Assembly: GCF_024868665.1 (NCBI RefSeq)
Contig: NC_079892.1
Span: forward strand, 12,320,963-12,384,962
DNA: 64,000 nucleotides
Origin: Triplophysa rosa
Lineage: Eukaryota; Chordata; Actinopteri; Cypriniformes; Nemacheilidae
Direction: 5' to 3'
Shown piece after piece: positions 16,262 to 28,520 of this stretch (positions are counted from its first letter, which is position 1; every line of letters begins with the position of its first letter). The position numbers and the translations under genes were made by a program. The notes under the pieces were generated by a model. The model was given only the letters and a program-made list of their open reading frames with translations. It had not been told where the DNA came from and did not search any database.

Positions 16262-18280
16262 GGTTTCAACATAACGTTTAAATAAAATCTACATGAAAAA
16301 TAATCATTATAAATGTGTTAAATAGGGAAACGGCTGGTTGTCATACTCACAAGGGCTCTGTAAATATAAGATTTAAATGTCAGGTTCGGAAAAGGTGGTA
16401 TACATATCTCAGATGTTTAAATTAGTAGCCTAGATATCAATCGTTTTAGTGTTTGTAATAGTTAACTAAAGCCAGTGCTGATTAATAGCAGGTTCCAATG
16501 TGACAACTTACCCCTTACGATTGCTTTTTCGTCAGGATTATAACTTATACACATACTTGTTCACAGACATTTACTTAAAAAATAAAATATAAAAAATAAG
16601 AAGTAAAAAAATCCCTTTTAAAATAAAAAAAAATGCTTTTAGTTCTCATTGTGTTCAGCAATTTGTCTGTGTTCTACCATGAATCTCTCTCTCTCTCTGC
16701 TGATTCTCTCTCTTCAGTAAACACATTGTAACCATCATTCCTGTCACCGGAATGTGGTGAATATGCAGTGTCATGGTTAACTGGCATGTTTTTTTATAAA
16801 CATAAACTATACACATATAAGGCAAATTATCATGTATTTTAGGCTGTAACAATTCTGTACAACATGAAAATGGCAAAAAAAAAAAAATGGGTCCATGGAA
16901 CATTTATTTATTTACTAAAATTATAAGGCATCAGCTAGGCCTATAGCTAAAAGAAAAAAAGTAACCAGTCTATATAAAAAATACCAAATCAACCACATAC
17001 GATAAAAACTTAAAAACACTAGTAAAACCTACATCAGGCGATTTGAGAGAGCGAGACAGACAACACTCAAACGTGTTGCAATGAAATTGCTCTATCTAGT
17101 GGTGGATAAAGCTTATTTCATCTTTTTTCAGTTTCTCTTCAAAGGGTTTTAGATTGGCACACTTATTAACTTCAGTTATAACAGTATGTGATGGGATATG
17201 CTTAAGAAACTACAAATGTAAAGCCATGTAATGTGTAGTTATGGGTTTAATAATGGGCTGCCCTTTTTGTTTCTTTTTGTATGTCCTCCATTTGTTCATT
17301 GAATGGAAGTTGCAGCTGGCTTATGTAATGCATAGTGGCAGTAACCAGGAGTTAAGGAACGTCTATGTGCAGACACGTTAAATACGGAGACAGAGCATGG
17401 TGGTGTGCTGAACATATGATGTTTTGTTTAGAAGGTAGTAGTTTTATTATTTGATGGATGTGTGTACATGTGTATTTAATATGTCATATCTATATTATTT
17501 TGTTTGTTTTAGTATTATGGTGAGATGGCTGCCTGAGCATCACAAATCAGAATAGCGGATGGTAGAGGTATTATTGCTTTTACTACTTAAAACATAAGGG
17601 TTTATAAAACTAAGTTTTTAAAAAATAATAATTTTAATGGTTATTGCGAATGTGTTTTATCTTTTAATGGTATATGTGATGTTTTTCTTTGATATTGTAA
17701 ACAAGTCTTTTTATTAATGAACTGTGCTTTCACTTACAGGGATGCATGATTACCGTTTATTTTATACTTAATTGTTATGCTTGATTGGTTGGGTTTTGTT
17801 TGTATTTCAATTGTGTACTGGGCCACATCACCGAAGGAAATAATTGAACAAGCCGTAATTATTTCAGGGTGTTGACTGATTTATTCGAATTGCGCTACCC
17901 ATGATTTAACAGTATTGTGTTCTTTTTGTTATAGATTTCTTTTGTCCCATTGGTGGCTGCAGGGTTGCCTTATACTGGTGGATGACCGGGTTTGGTGACT
18001 TATCTTTCTTCTTTTTTGCAGTGTGGCTTGGTGTGAGCTTGATTGCAGTGTGAGCACGTTTGCCTGTATGTTACTTGGTCTTCACTATATAGGTTCTCTG
18101 TGGCCATCCAGGGGCTGTTTTGTTTTGTTTTGTTTCTTTTTTTGTGGGTAGTTGCATCGAGGGCTTGTACATTTGTCTAAGATGTTTATACTTTTGTCTT
18201 TTCATTTATTATTGTTGAATAATAAAGGAATGTTCTTTCTATTGAAACTGCACTACCGCCTTCTGCCTGATTACTTACCC
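16262..18280. other. Intergenic DNA, no gene recognised
   Basis: AT-rich sequence upstream of ldha. The stretch 17500-18270 is less simple and ends with AATAATAAAGGAATG near 18220, which could be a poly(A) signal of a non-coding transcript or the end of an LTR. I found no second LTR and no coding potential. Confidence 0.35.
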
Positions 18281-18331
18281 GTATATGGGACCAGGGGCGG
18301 ACTGGCCATCTGGTGTACCCCCGGTGGGCCT

Positions 18332-18435
18332 CTAACGTATGGGGCTGGAACAGAGGCGGTGGCCGCTAACGTATGGGGTCATAACGGACGCATTTTCCGC
18401 TAACGTATGGGGCCGTAACGGAGGCGTTGGCCGCT
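18332..18435. repeat. 34-bp tandem repeat, three units
   Basis: CTAACGTATGGGG recurs at exactly 34-bp spacing, at 18332, 18366 and 18400. Each unit ends in a GGCCG-like motif and is followed by a diverged partial unit at 18434. GC content is higher than the flanks. Confidence 0.75.
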
Positions 18436-18720
18436 TAGACGGACGTATTATAAATGCGAATGCATGCAACGCGAATGCAAAAGACACGTATGCATGCACC
18501 CCATGGTGCAAAAGGTGAATGAATGCAGCACGCCGTCTCCCTTTTATACCCGGATATCCGGGGGCGGAGTCCGGCATGCAAATTTCATTCGCCTTTTCTA
18601 AACTAGTCAGAAGTTGATAGGTTCTCAAGAGCGAACCCCATCTGTCGGCTCGACACAACGTCGAGAGACCGACAGAAAGGGAATTGGTGTTTAGCCCCCT
18701 TTGTCCTGTCACATAACAGC
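18436..18720. mobile_element. Retrotransposon-like end fragment (tentative)
   Basis: The sequence around 18640-18690, with TCTGTCGGCTCGACACAACG and ACCGACAGAAAGGGAA, resembles terminal regions of fish DIRS/LTR-type elements. No coding domain is attached. Confidence 0.3.
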
Positions 18721-19139
18721 AAATGTAAGTTTTGTATTCTGGTTTTAAGTTTACCTGTCATTTTTCAGCATATACCATTGCATTTCGCTCAAGAGAAAAG
18801 AATTCATTTATTTTCTTTAGTTTTCTTTCAATCCATCACGGAAGGATCGTTTATGTCTCCAGGTTCGGCAGGGTTATTGCACAACGTTTTGTGAGACTTT
18901 AGCCGAGGGCAATGTGCGCTCATATGGGCTTCATTGAAGCAAAAAATAATCCGATCACACCTTTTGTTGGTGTATTTCTAAATGTTGGACTACACAGACC
19001 CTGCAAGTATGACATTTGTCATGTTTCAAGCCACACAATCTCCCAGAGGCTCTTATTTTGTGCTAAAACTTTCCTCATTTCTCTGAAGTCTAAAGCAAAC
19101 TTTTTCTTTCAGGTTACTTCAAAATTACTAACAACATTT

Positions 19140-19442
19140 TCAATTTTATATAACTTTGTGACCCTGGACCTTTCCATTGATGTATGGTTTGTTAGGATAA
19201 GACAATATTTGCTGAATATCTGGAATCTGAGGGTGCAAAAAAAATCTAAATATTGAGAAAATCGCCTTTAAAGTTGTCCATAAGAGGTGCTGTAATGAAA
19301 TTGTGGAGAGTAGATGAACCTGAAAGCTGAATCCGATCTCTCTCGTGAAGCCAACACGGAAGTGACTTAAACTGCAATTCATTGACTGGCCGCTAGAGAC
19401 TGGCTCCAAAACAGAGCAGAATCTCATTGAGCCCCATTTTAA
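19140..19442. repeat. Teleost interspersed repeat fragments
   Basis: Segments such as TTTGTGACCCTGGACC, GATGTATGGTTTGTTAGGAT and CAATTCATTGACTGGCCGCT match patterns I recognise as interspersed repeats of cyprinid genomes. Family and borders are uncertain. Confidence 0.4.
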
Positions 19443-19520
19443 AGGAGTCATATTGCACGGCTAAAACGAATATTATTGTTTGTTTTAGATGTAACGCAAT
19501 GTGTATACACCATTTAAAGT
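19443..19520 (-). mobile_element. Kolobok-like element end fragment (family E)
   Basis: After a TTAA at 19439-19442, this is the reverse complement of the right end of the element at 42120-43438 (shared CACGGCTAAAACGAATATTA-type and GTTTGTTTTAGATGTAA blocks). Only about 80 bp remain. Confidence 0.65.
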
Positions 19521-19984
19521 TTTTTGCACTCACACTATACCACGCCCGAGCCCAACCGCACCATGCTCTGGCCCACCTCTTCCAAGCGAGCCAGGGACCA
19601 CTAAACGAACCATGCCCGGGCGCGATACGGAGCGATCACACTAGTCAAATGAACCGGGCTTTGGGGGTCAAACGTGCTCGGGCACAGTTCAGATTGCCTA
19701 GTGAGAGTACACCCTAAGAATAACTGACGAAATAATAGTGTTTTTACACCTTCTATGTAGATAAACTTGTTGTTGGACACTCCATAAACCAAAGTAGGAC
19801 CTTAAAAATCTCTAGTTATGTACTCTTTAAGAATTAACATTCAGCAAATTCAGTGCGTGGCCACTTGAGTGACAGGTGGTCTCAGCAACTAGGCGCCTCA
19901 GCTCCAACCATGTCCCACCTCATTTTTGATTATCCGGGAGTGACGTGCTGCTAAGATGTCGACGGCCGGCTCCGCCCACTTTAA

Positions 19985-20925
19985 AGGAGTCATCGGATGA
20001 AACCCAATTTTTTCTGTGTTTAAGTGCTATAATCGGGTCAGGAGTGGATTTATTTCATTTTTAGTGGAAATCCCTCAGAAACCATAAGTAAAAACCTGCT
20101 TGTTTGCGTGAATCACTTCAAGCCAGAGTGCTTTATTAACCTGGGACAGTACAAGCAGGATTAGCTTCAAAGTTGTTCCTCAAGAGGGATCGAGACCGAC
20201 TGAACGAGACAAAGCTGCCGATGTAAGTAATATTTATCAACAGTCTGAAATAACGTACATGTACCGTATATATGAGGATAACGTTAGCATATGACAGCGA
20301 AGGGAGCTAAGTCAGTCACAGGCTAAATAGAACATTCAAAGCCAGTGGTAAACTTACTCTATATTTATATGTTATTTGGCAAATGGGCACTTGGAGTTTA
20401 GCTGTATATAAGTTAATGAACACTCCGGTTGGTTTTCGTTTTGAACATCTCAAGAAAAATCTGTCACAGCATACTAGTTATGCTCTCACGTTGTGTGTGT
20501 AACATTATAACTTGTCAACGACAAGTGCTAAAATCCACCTTCCGCTGAGATCTGCAGGTGCGCATTCCGTGGATTTTAGGCAAGCATACACGCGCAACGT
20601 GAGCGCATTAGGATGCGCTGTTTGCTGTGACGGATTTTTTCAGGTTCAGGAATCATAATTTAGCTAAACCATTGCCATGGCAGTACTACACATGTGTTGT
20701 GTAGACACGCTGGACAGAAGGGGGGTGGGGTGCGCTGCAACTCATTATCAGTTAAAGAGACATGCACCAAAATGGGTTGCTGTGAGCATAGCTGTTTTTG
20801 ATGAGGCAAAAAGGGTTCTGTTTACACAGCCATTAAGTGTTTTTAAGCAAAATATGTTCCAGACATTTCATGAAGACCCTAATAAATCATACCAACTTGT
20901 TGAAAGTGCTCATCCGATGAGTCCT
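19985..20925 (+). mobile_element. TTAA-flanked Kolobok-like element with THAP remnant
   Basis: TTAA at 19981-19984 and 20926-20929 bound 941 bp. Inverted ends are AGGAGTCATCGGATGA and TCATCCGATGAGTCCT, with one mismatch. Near 20097-20222 a reading frame with VCVNHFKPECFINLGQ resembles the C-terminal half of a THAP zinc finger (C-x2-H), followed by a GTAAGT donor. The N-terminal C-x-C half and any transposase are absent. Confidence 0.75.
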
Positions 20926-21162
20926 TTAAGCTTCAAAACAGCTCCTCGGAAACCTACGGGTGACATCACGGACACTACGTCTATGTTTTACACAGTCTAT
21001 GGTAATTCCCAAAGAGCGGGCAGCAGCGAGTGACGTTTGTAGGAGTGTTTCCAGCCATTTTTTAGGTGATTTTGCAGCATCCACACACAAAAATAAAGTT
21101 TTGATATATTTACGTTATTGGAAATTTATAAAATATCTTCATGGAACATTATCTTTACTTAA

Positions 21163-22729
21163 AGGTGTGATGAACTGGGCTTGTTTATTGTTTTATATGG
21201 TTGTATGAAGTCTACTTATTACGTTCACGTGGTTTTTACATTAAAAAACATCAAAATCAATCAACTGTAATAGGCTATTTTCTACCTGGGCTTTGAGGCC
21301 GGTTTGATGAACAATCGGTTTGAATGGGCGTTCCGCCATGAAGACTTAGAAGTAAACGCCCACTGCTATGATTAGATAGCAGTTTGCGTAGTAAACTTAG
21401 TTGGAGCCTTCTGTGAATTTGGTTAGAGACATAATGTTAGGTTACACATTCACCCTATTCGCACGGGATTAGTATTATCTGGGGACCTCGTGTGATTTAG
21501 AATTGACCTCCCCACGTCTGTATTTTATGTGGCGCATTCGCACAGGATAAATGAAGCCTGCGATCTTACTCAAATTTACGAACTTATTTCCCGGATGTGA
21601 TGGCAAGGCTTTGCGTATAGTTTGTATAGCCTATAGTTGTATGGTGTTTAATGATATATGACCTTACCTGTAAGCATTTGAGCCCCGTGATCGCGAACCG
21701 GACATAAGATCACCGCGATCGCGAATCTCAAATGTTACGAGAGTTTCCATGATAAATAAACAAACGGGAGACTCCCGGTAACTTATGGATGTGACCCAGC
21801 ACCCGAAATAATACCAAAACACTTCAAAACAGCCTCCATTATTTGCAAACGGTGGATAAAACATTGAAAAATGATATATGAGCCCGCCAAATCACAGAGA
21901 TTCGCATGGGACTAATATTATCATAGCACCCCGGTGTTCGTCAAAATATGGTAGGTCATTTGTGGGGGAATTTTTACTTTACAAATTACAGACATGGCTG
22001 ATTCGCATGGGATTAAGATCACAGACATCCTCTGCAAGTATTACAAATGACTAGAGGTCCCCAGGTAATACTAATCCTGTGCGAATAGGGCACAGGGCAT
22101 ATCAAGCGATCTCTAACAAAGCAATAGTTACGCATAGTACAAATATGTTTTACTCACATAAGATTGCTGCGCCATTCCTATCAGATCCAATATTAATGGC
22201 ACAGCACTGCTTTTTAATTTTAGTCTCTCCACAAATCCATCGTCAACCTCTGCCTTGTTCACAAAGGAATCCGCAGTAATGTTTTACCCACGTGAGCTGG
22301 AACCTCTTTAAAAATAAACTTCAATCACGCATTACTAATGTCGGAATCCGAAGGAAGGTTATGCAGCGACTGTGTTCTTCCACAACCAGGCACTGCACAA
22401 TATTTTGCGATCTTTAACGGCATGTTTATTGCTTGCTTGCTCTATCTGGTTCCGCGCAACTTGTGTTACTTCAGTACTGTCATGCGTGAACCAGTGGGCG
22501 GGGATGTCGTTGATATTTTTCTGTGGAGGCGGTGTTCAACCTATCAATGATGTCATAGATAGGTGCATTCCAGGACCTGGTGTTTGCTGAGCGTGGTGTC
22601 AATAACAGTTGTAATTTCAGTAACAAGGGCGTTTTCAGTTCTGACACTTACAGGATGTTCACTTGAATACAAATCCCTCTTATATAACAAAAGCTCGGGT
22701 TAAAATTGAGGTCTTAATTCATTGCCCCT
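21163..22729. mobile_element. TTAA-flanked Kolobok-like element, family C copy 2
   Basis: TTAA at 21159-21162 and 22730-22733 bound 1567 bp. The start AGGTGTGATGAACTGG and the inverted end TTCATTGCCCCT are weakly matching ends. The left half aligns with 4911-5596. An inner inverted-repeat unit lies at 21453-22090. Confidence 0.65.
21453..22090. mobile_element. Inner unit with 36-bp inverted repeats
   Basis: Arms 21453-21488 and 22055-22090 are inverted copies: CCCTATTCGCACGGGATTAG on the left, and the complement of CTAATCCTGTGCGAATAGGG on the right, with two or three mismatches. It sits inside family C copy 2. Family C copy 1 keeps part of the right arm. Confidence 0.65.
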
Positions 22730-22739
22730 TTAAAAATAG

Positions 22740-24540
22740 TGTAATTTCAACGGCTTGGCTTTATCCCTGATTCAGACCAGCGATGAGTGTAGCCAAAATG
22801 TGTTAAAATAGTTTGTTAGCCCTACTGAGACTTCTCGCAATGATAACTCGTCTTTTGAATTGAGAGAGAGCATTCCTGTTGGAGGGAGTGGACAGCATCG
22901 AATAAACAGCAAGCATGATAGGATATTCCTGCTGTTGTCTTGTAAGTAACTGTGTTTTCGTTTTGATATGTGTTCATTATTTATTTACAATATTTGTTAT
23001 CATGTGTTGGAACCCTAACATTTTAGCGGCTAACAGTGTAGAGCCATGTTGTGGTTAGCTTAAAAAAGAACATGTTACATGCAAGTGTTTCCGCGTGCTC
23101 TTAAACTCTAATTATCAGAATCAGACAATTGCAACCCATTCAGAATTTGTTTTAACAACAAGACAATCTAACGTGCTTTGCATAAAACATGATGCAATTA
23201 ATGGCAGTCTATAAAGACAATAGCCTATAATAAGATTTAAAATATAATAAAAACGCTTAAAAAGGTAATATGTTGCACAGCCCTAGTGTGCCTCCAAGCA
23301 AAAGAGAATGACTCTAGTTAAATTAGTGTTATTAAAGTAAAAAAATAAAAAATGCTTTTCTCATGCATTTTTTATTTTCTTATTTGGCAGATGACATGAT
23401 GACCAACTTCCCAGCAAGCACTAGGGAGAAATGGGAGGGGATGTAGAAATTAAACCATCATTCATATTATTCATATTTTCCTTAAAGTTCACTGTTGGTT
23501 GTTTGTTTGTTAAAATAAGTTGGTAAATGTTATTTTTCTTAATACAAGCTTTAAGTTGTTTTGATGAATAAAAATAATTATTTAGCCATTGTTTTATTTT
23601 CTATTACATGTTGTTTATTAGCTGTCTAATTATTGACTGGTCTGTTCTTAGGTTATGGTTAGACATCTATTAGATTTTCACTGACAGCCCAAATTCAGCC
23701 TTGTTTTAGCCTAGACCCATATTCAGTCTAACTAATTTGATCACAAACTTAGCCAAAAATTATATTTTAAATTCCATGTTTTTATGGAAAATTGGTCAAA
23801 GTATGTCATGCAGGTACATAATATGTAACTGTAATAAAATAACGTAAAGATGAAGAAATGTTTTTTAGCGATCCATTACACCCAACACTGTTCACTAACA
23901 CACACAATGCCCCCATCATTTCTCCCCGTTATCTCATTATCACTTTACAGGATTTGCAGTTACTTAAGTGAGATTAAAGCCTAATTAAGACCAATTAGAC
24001 ATTGATAAAGATTTGCAAGCTCCAGTGAGACACACTGATCAGGCAGCATGATGTGTATTATAATCTACAAGAAATCAGCAATTAAGACGCCACGGGGAAG
24101 GTCAGTTTCTGCCAGGGGTGGATGACTTTATCAAACTTCTTTTTCTAATCACTTATAAAACCAGCAGCTGGTCTTGTGCTTGTAATGAGGTGTAAAATGA
24201 AATAAGCTTTGGTTCTCAACAGTCTTTTTTTTTTGCTTTTTGTGAGGTGATAAGAAACTGGGCCTGGCTTAGTAAAGTAAATATAGAATTATATAATAAC
24301 AAATAATTTCTTTAACTATACAAGGCAAAATTGTTAAATGAAAACTTTGAATCGAATAGAATTGCATTTAAAATGGCTTTTTCATGAATTTGACGAACTT
24401 ACGATGTAAACCCCGCCCACTTCCGGCTACATCCGAATACAGATACAGATACAAATAATTTTGAGATTGTTACAAATAAAGATATAGATACAGATACTAC
24501 AAATACTGGCTCTGCTGCACACCCCTTTTCCTGATTTTTT
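22740..24540. other. Intergenic AT-rich DNA
   Basis: No exon, RNA gene or well-bounded repeat was recognised, apart from scattered AT-rich repeat-like fragments such as a CACAGCCCTAG end near 23277-23287. Confidence 0.35.
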
Positions 24541-24552
24541 AACAGACTTTAA

Positions 24553-24956
24553 AGTCCCAGGGAAATTAAAAATGACAATGCCTATTTTTCCATGAAATAT
24601 TGCAGCGTTTATTGTAAATAGTTTATCAATGTGGGTCATTCTCTTTTTAAAATTCGTGTGCCCTCATAATCTTCAGTTAAAATCTGAAAATGCACTTCCG
24701 TCCTGTAGTGACTATCCGTCTTAAATGACGTATTTTCGACGGCTTGGGCGGAGCATCCGTTAACTCCTCCCCTTCAACTGTCAGTCTGCTGCCAGTTCCA
24801 TTTAAAAATGCAATGGCTGTTTTTATACATCCAATCAAATCGCAGAGAAAGATGAAAGCCACGCCCACTATTTTTCTCATTCGAATTTCCATTTCACTCG
24901 GAAATGCGTCAAGATACGGAAGTAAAAACGATCGCAACTTCCGGTTCACGGGGACT
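24553..24956. mobile_element. TTAA-flanked MITE, family F copy 1
   Basis: TTAA at 24549-24552 and 24957-24960 enclose 404 bp starting AGTCCCAGGG and ending GGGGACT. It aligns along its full length with 56388-56770. The right TTAA doubles as the left TTAA of the next element. Confidence 0.75.
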
Positions 24957-24960
24957 TTAA

Positions 24961-25629
24961 AGCTGCGTCTAAATTCGCTCACTTGTTCACTCATTTACTA
25001 TTCCCTATATAGCGAAATAGTGCTAAATAGTCCACTCTATGGGGATGAAGTGAATGAAAATGAGTGAGCAATTTTGGACACTGGCGTAATATATCCTGCG
25101 TCTGACAGTACTGTCGTGGACATTCGTCATAACGCTTATACTATACCTGTGTGGCTTTATGGATTGTTTTGTAAAATGGTAAAGTTCATTTTTACATTAT
25201 TTTTTCACTTTTATTGTATTAGTTTTTAATAAAGAGAACAAAATAAATGTTTGCCAAGTTTATGTACTACTACATTTATTACGTTTAATAAAATTACTTA
25301 ATATATTTTAAATAAAACACTGCTATATATGGCATTCATTTAATCTGTTTATTCTCAAAAAGAACAAACATACGTGTATAAACGTACATTCATGGCATTA
25401 ACGGTCACTCTCATCCAGCTGATTCTAATCAGACGGTTGATTCACGTTTTATCATGGGAAATATGAGTGAGCGAGTGTGCCTGGATATACACTCAAAATC
25501 AGAATGCATTGTGGGTAAAAAGTAGTGAACAAATGTAAGGAATGAGTTGTTTAATTCGGACAACACTTCAAAATGGCAGACCCGATATAGTGCACTATAT
25601 AGGAGATAGGGGGCGAATTCAGACACAGC
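24961..25629. mobile_element. TTAA-flanked inverted-repeat element sharing a target site
   Basis: Left end GCTGCGTCTAAATTCGC and right end GCGAATTCAGACACAGC are inverted. TTAA lies at 24957-24960 and 25630-25633. The interior shows palindromic CACTATATAG-type motifs and no coding region. Confidence 0.65.
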
Positions 25630-25633
25630 TTAA

Positions 25634-26637
25634 GACTTTAATAAATGAAATGTTGCACCATAAATACGAAGATCAAACTAACACATACCCATCAGTCTAT
25701 GTCCTGAACAGAATGTTTGACACAAACGTGCTGAAAAAGATCCTGTCCATCACTCATTTACAGTGATTTCCTTGAATCCGTCCCTCCTGTGGATCCAATT
25801 TAGCGTACAGTAGAAAGCGTGACCCTGAGACCCCGTCATTACGACGAGAGATGAAGGTTAATTGAGGTGGTTTGACTGAAAGTGCTTCTCTCTGAGGGGG
25901 TGAGATGGGTGTCCCCGTGCCAGCGTCCCGTGTCTGCCGCTCATACACACGGGTGGGAAAAGTCAAATGTGTTTGGTCTGTCTGGTGTTTTCTCTTCACC
26001 ATCTCTCTGACCGTCCCCTTCTATCCAGTGGCCTTTCCTCCGTCCTGTTCGCTCAAACTTCATTTCACAGTTGACAGACGCCCATGTGTGGAGAGACAGC
26101 TGGTGAGGCGGGGGGGCTGGACCGATGGTTTTACCTCTAATCAGATTTTATGACTCTCGGGGGAAATGTTAGTGACCCCCTGCCAACATCTCCGTCTCAC
26201 TGCTGTCATGTGTGTGTCTGTGTGATTTTCCTCTCAAAGAAACAGTAGTACACCCATGACAATTTTGTGTGTATGTGTTTGGAGCAGTCAGGTTATGACG
26301 GGCCACAGGCATCCATTAGCCACACGGCCCAGTAATGGTCCATCCAGAAACCAGCCCTCTATCAATCTCTAGTGTGTGTTGAGCAAATCATGAACAGCAG
26401 GAATGGAGACATCTGCGGAAATACATCTGCTATCATCACTCGTGCTCTGTGGCCCGACCACCCCATACTTACAGCGTCTGTCACCTTCCCTCAACCCATC
26501 CATCTTTTTCCTCCATCGACCCTTTTTCTTCTCGAAGGAATCACTTGCTTTAATAAAACAAACCAAATGTATCGTACGTTTGGTGAGAGAGCTCACCTGA
26601 TGATTTGCTTGAGGGTGGGCTCTTCTGACTTGGTAAC
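25634..26637. other. Non-repetitive intergenic DNA, possible conserved non-coding sequence
   Basis: About 1 kb of balanced base composition, lacking recognisable transposon ends. Open frames up to 95 codons overlap one another on both strands and lack splice or homology support. It could be regulatory, but that cannot be shown without comparison. Confidence 0.35.
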
Positions 26638-26880
26638 TAGACCACTTCAGATGACGTAAACAACGCTGGTTCAGCGGTGGTCCAGAAGAACTTTCTGTTT
26701 CAGTTCTTTAACATACACAAATGTTTAAACAAAATACAACCATCAGAATATTTATAACCAATTTGAAGTTTTAAATAAATATTTTTAAGATTTAATTATG
26801 TAAGATTAAGAAAAGCTATTAACAAATAAATAAAAACTGAAAGTACAAGTGCTTCAGGACCAGTGTTTACATCCTGCAAC
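26638..26880. mobile_element. MITE, family B copy 2
   Basis: Starts TAGACCACTTCAGATGACG and keeps AACAACGCTG, AATTTGAAG and GACCAGTGTTTACATCCTGC, parallel to 2776-2990. The right inverted end is lost. Confidence 0.6.
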
Positions 26881-28505
26881 AACATAAACAAACATTCTGG
26901 CCCAACCTCTCTTCTGGTATACCTCTGCAAAGAATCAATAACCTTTGAGTAGTTTTAATTTAATTTAATATACAATAAAATATTAATACAAACATTTATT
27001 AATATTAATTAAATATAAAATACAAGATTATATTATAACTAAATAAAGACCGGAAGTTAACTTCGGGCCAGCGTGTGCGTCTATAGCATGGAGTGACATC
27101 ACGGCAACCAAACAGCATTAGGGTACATTGCTGTCACATAACCTTATTATGTGCACAAGAATTCGGTGAGTTGAAACCGTTGAGAAAAGATTTTTTTGAA
27201 TGTCTCTTTGAGATCCGAGTCCAGAACATTTTTTGACAATTGTGATATGAATTATACTTCTGGTTTATCACCAAAAAATGTCATTTTTGGCTGTCCAAAT
27301 GCTAAAGAAATGCTGCTTTTTGAGATTGCATTAAAGGGCAGACATCAAATGAATGAATTAATATGAATTGGGAAAACTGCAACTCTGAATATGGTCATTT
27401 TACTGATGGAAGTCCTGCCTTTCAGTAAAAAGAGCCAATCATAAATCACTCAAAACTAACGATTCTCTGGAGGAGGGGCTTTGGACAGTTTTATTTATAA
27501 CTTTTGGTTGCATTTCAGCATACATTTTTGAGATATCAGTATTTCCCCTTTAAAATATTTGTTCGGTTATTGCCAACACATTCTCTATGTTTCATAAATA
27601 ATCTGGTTACACTGCATGTGCCAATAAAGCCTGTTGTGCACATTTTGTAGTAGGTCATGCATACAATATGAGAAAATCACATGCTAAACACAGCATAGGC
27701 CTACATACTGCAGAAATAGTATGCTAGTATGCTCTGAACATAACAACATGATGTAGCACACAGCACACACAAAACCATTTTGCTCCAGTTAAACGATTTT
27801 AGATGTCTACAATGCCCCAGAGAGGATTATGAATCTGTCTCAATTCAAAGCTAAACTTTCCCAAAATATTATGAGGAAAAACTGGTTATAAACTGACCGG
27901 AAGAGCAATATGAAACGCGTCTAAAGAGGGAAGTGTCTCTTTCATGCCCCAGAGGAATTACCTAATAAGGGAACATCATATAGTCAATACTTCACAGTAC
28001 ATGCTGAAACTTGTCAAACATTCCTTTCCTTTTTCAGTCACTGGAGAAATTGTATTAAAGAAAACCAAAGCAGAATCATCAATCAAACAAACCAATCAGA
28101 TTTCAGCTACGGTGAGGAGGCGGGGCTAAGTCGTCAGTGATTTAAGATGTGATCAGTGAATAATTATAGATTCTGTTTGAAATTGTTGTTTTTGTGATTC
28201 ACAATTGTTTTCTTCAGTGCTGAATGCAGCCTGTAATTATTCAGGCGCTACACGACACACTTATTAAAACCAGCCTCACTCGATTTGACTGCCAACAATT
28301 ACTGTTTAAAAGCACAATTACTTCACTACATTCAGATTACAAAAGATGAATATGAAAATATTTTTCATATTTAAGATTTTAATATGCATTTCTTTCAGTA
28401 AGTGTAAAATCAAGTTCCTGTTGCACTTAAAAGGTAGCATGATACTACCATATTTTTATTTGGCATGTACAAATATCAAATGTAAAAAAAGCTGTTTTTA
28501 AGTGT
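26881..28505. other. Intergenic AT-rich DNA
   Basis: A TTAA-bounded repeat-like block (27332-27553, start AGGGCAGACATC, end TTTCCCC) is possible. Otherwise nothing is recognised. Confidence 0.35.
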
Positions 28506-28520
28506 CCAGTAGGGGGCGGT
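28506..28520 (+). promoter_or_regulatory. CTCF-like binding motif
   Basis: CCAGTAGGGGGCGGT matches the vertebrate CTCF core consensus CCASYAGRKGGCRSY at all 15 positions. It lies between ldha and brsk2, where a domain boundary would be plausible. Binding is inferred from the motif only. Confidence 0.5.

Noticed and set aside
17500..18270. Non-coding RNA gene or LTR suggested by an AATAAA near the end
   Set aside because: No second LTR, splice structure or conserved fold could be seen; left as unexplained intergenic DNA.
18332..18712. 126-codon minus-strand frame
   Set aside because: It overlaps the 34-bp tandem repeat and retrotransposon-like end; no recognisable protein.
20677..21033. 118-codon plus-strand frame
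   Set aside because: It crosses the right end of the TTAA element at 20925, so it cannot be a host gene or an intact transposon protein.
24677..24994. 105-codon minus-strand frame with a similar frame at 56608-56793
   Set aside because: Both lie in copies of the family F MITE. The similarity is explained by the repeat, with frame breaks and no domain.
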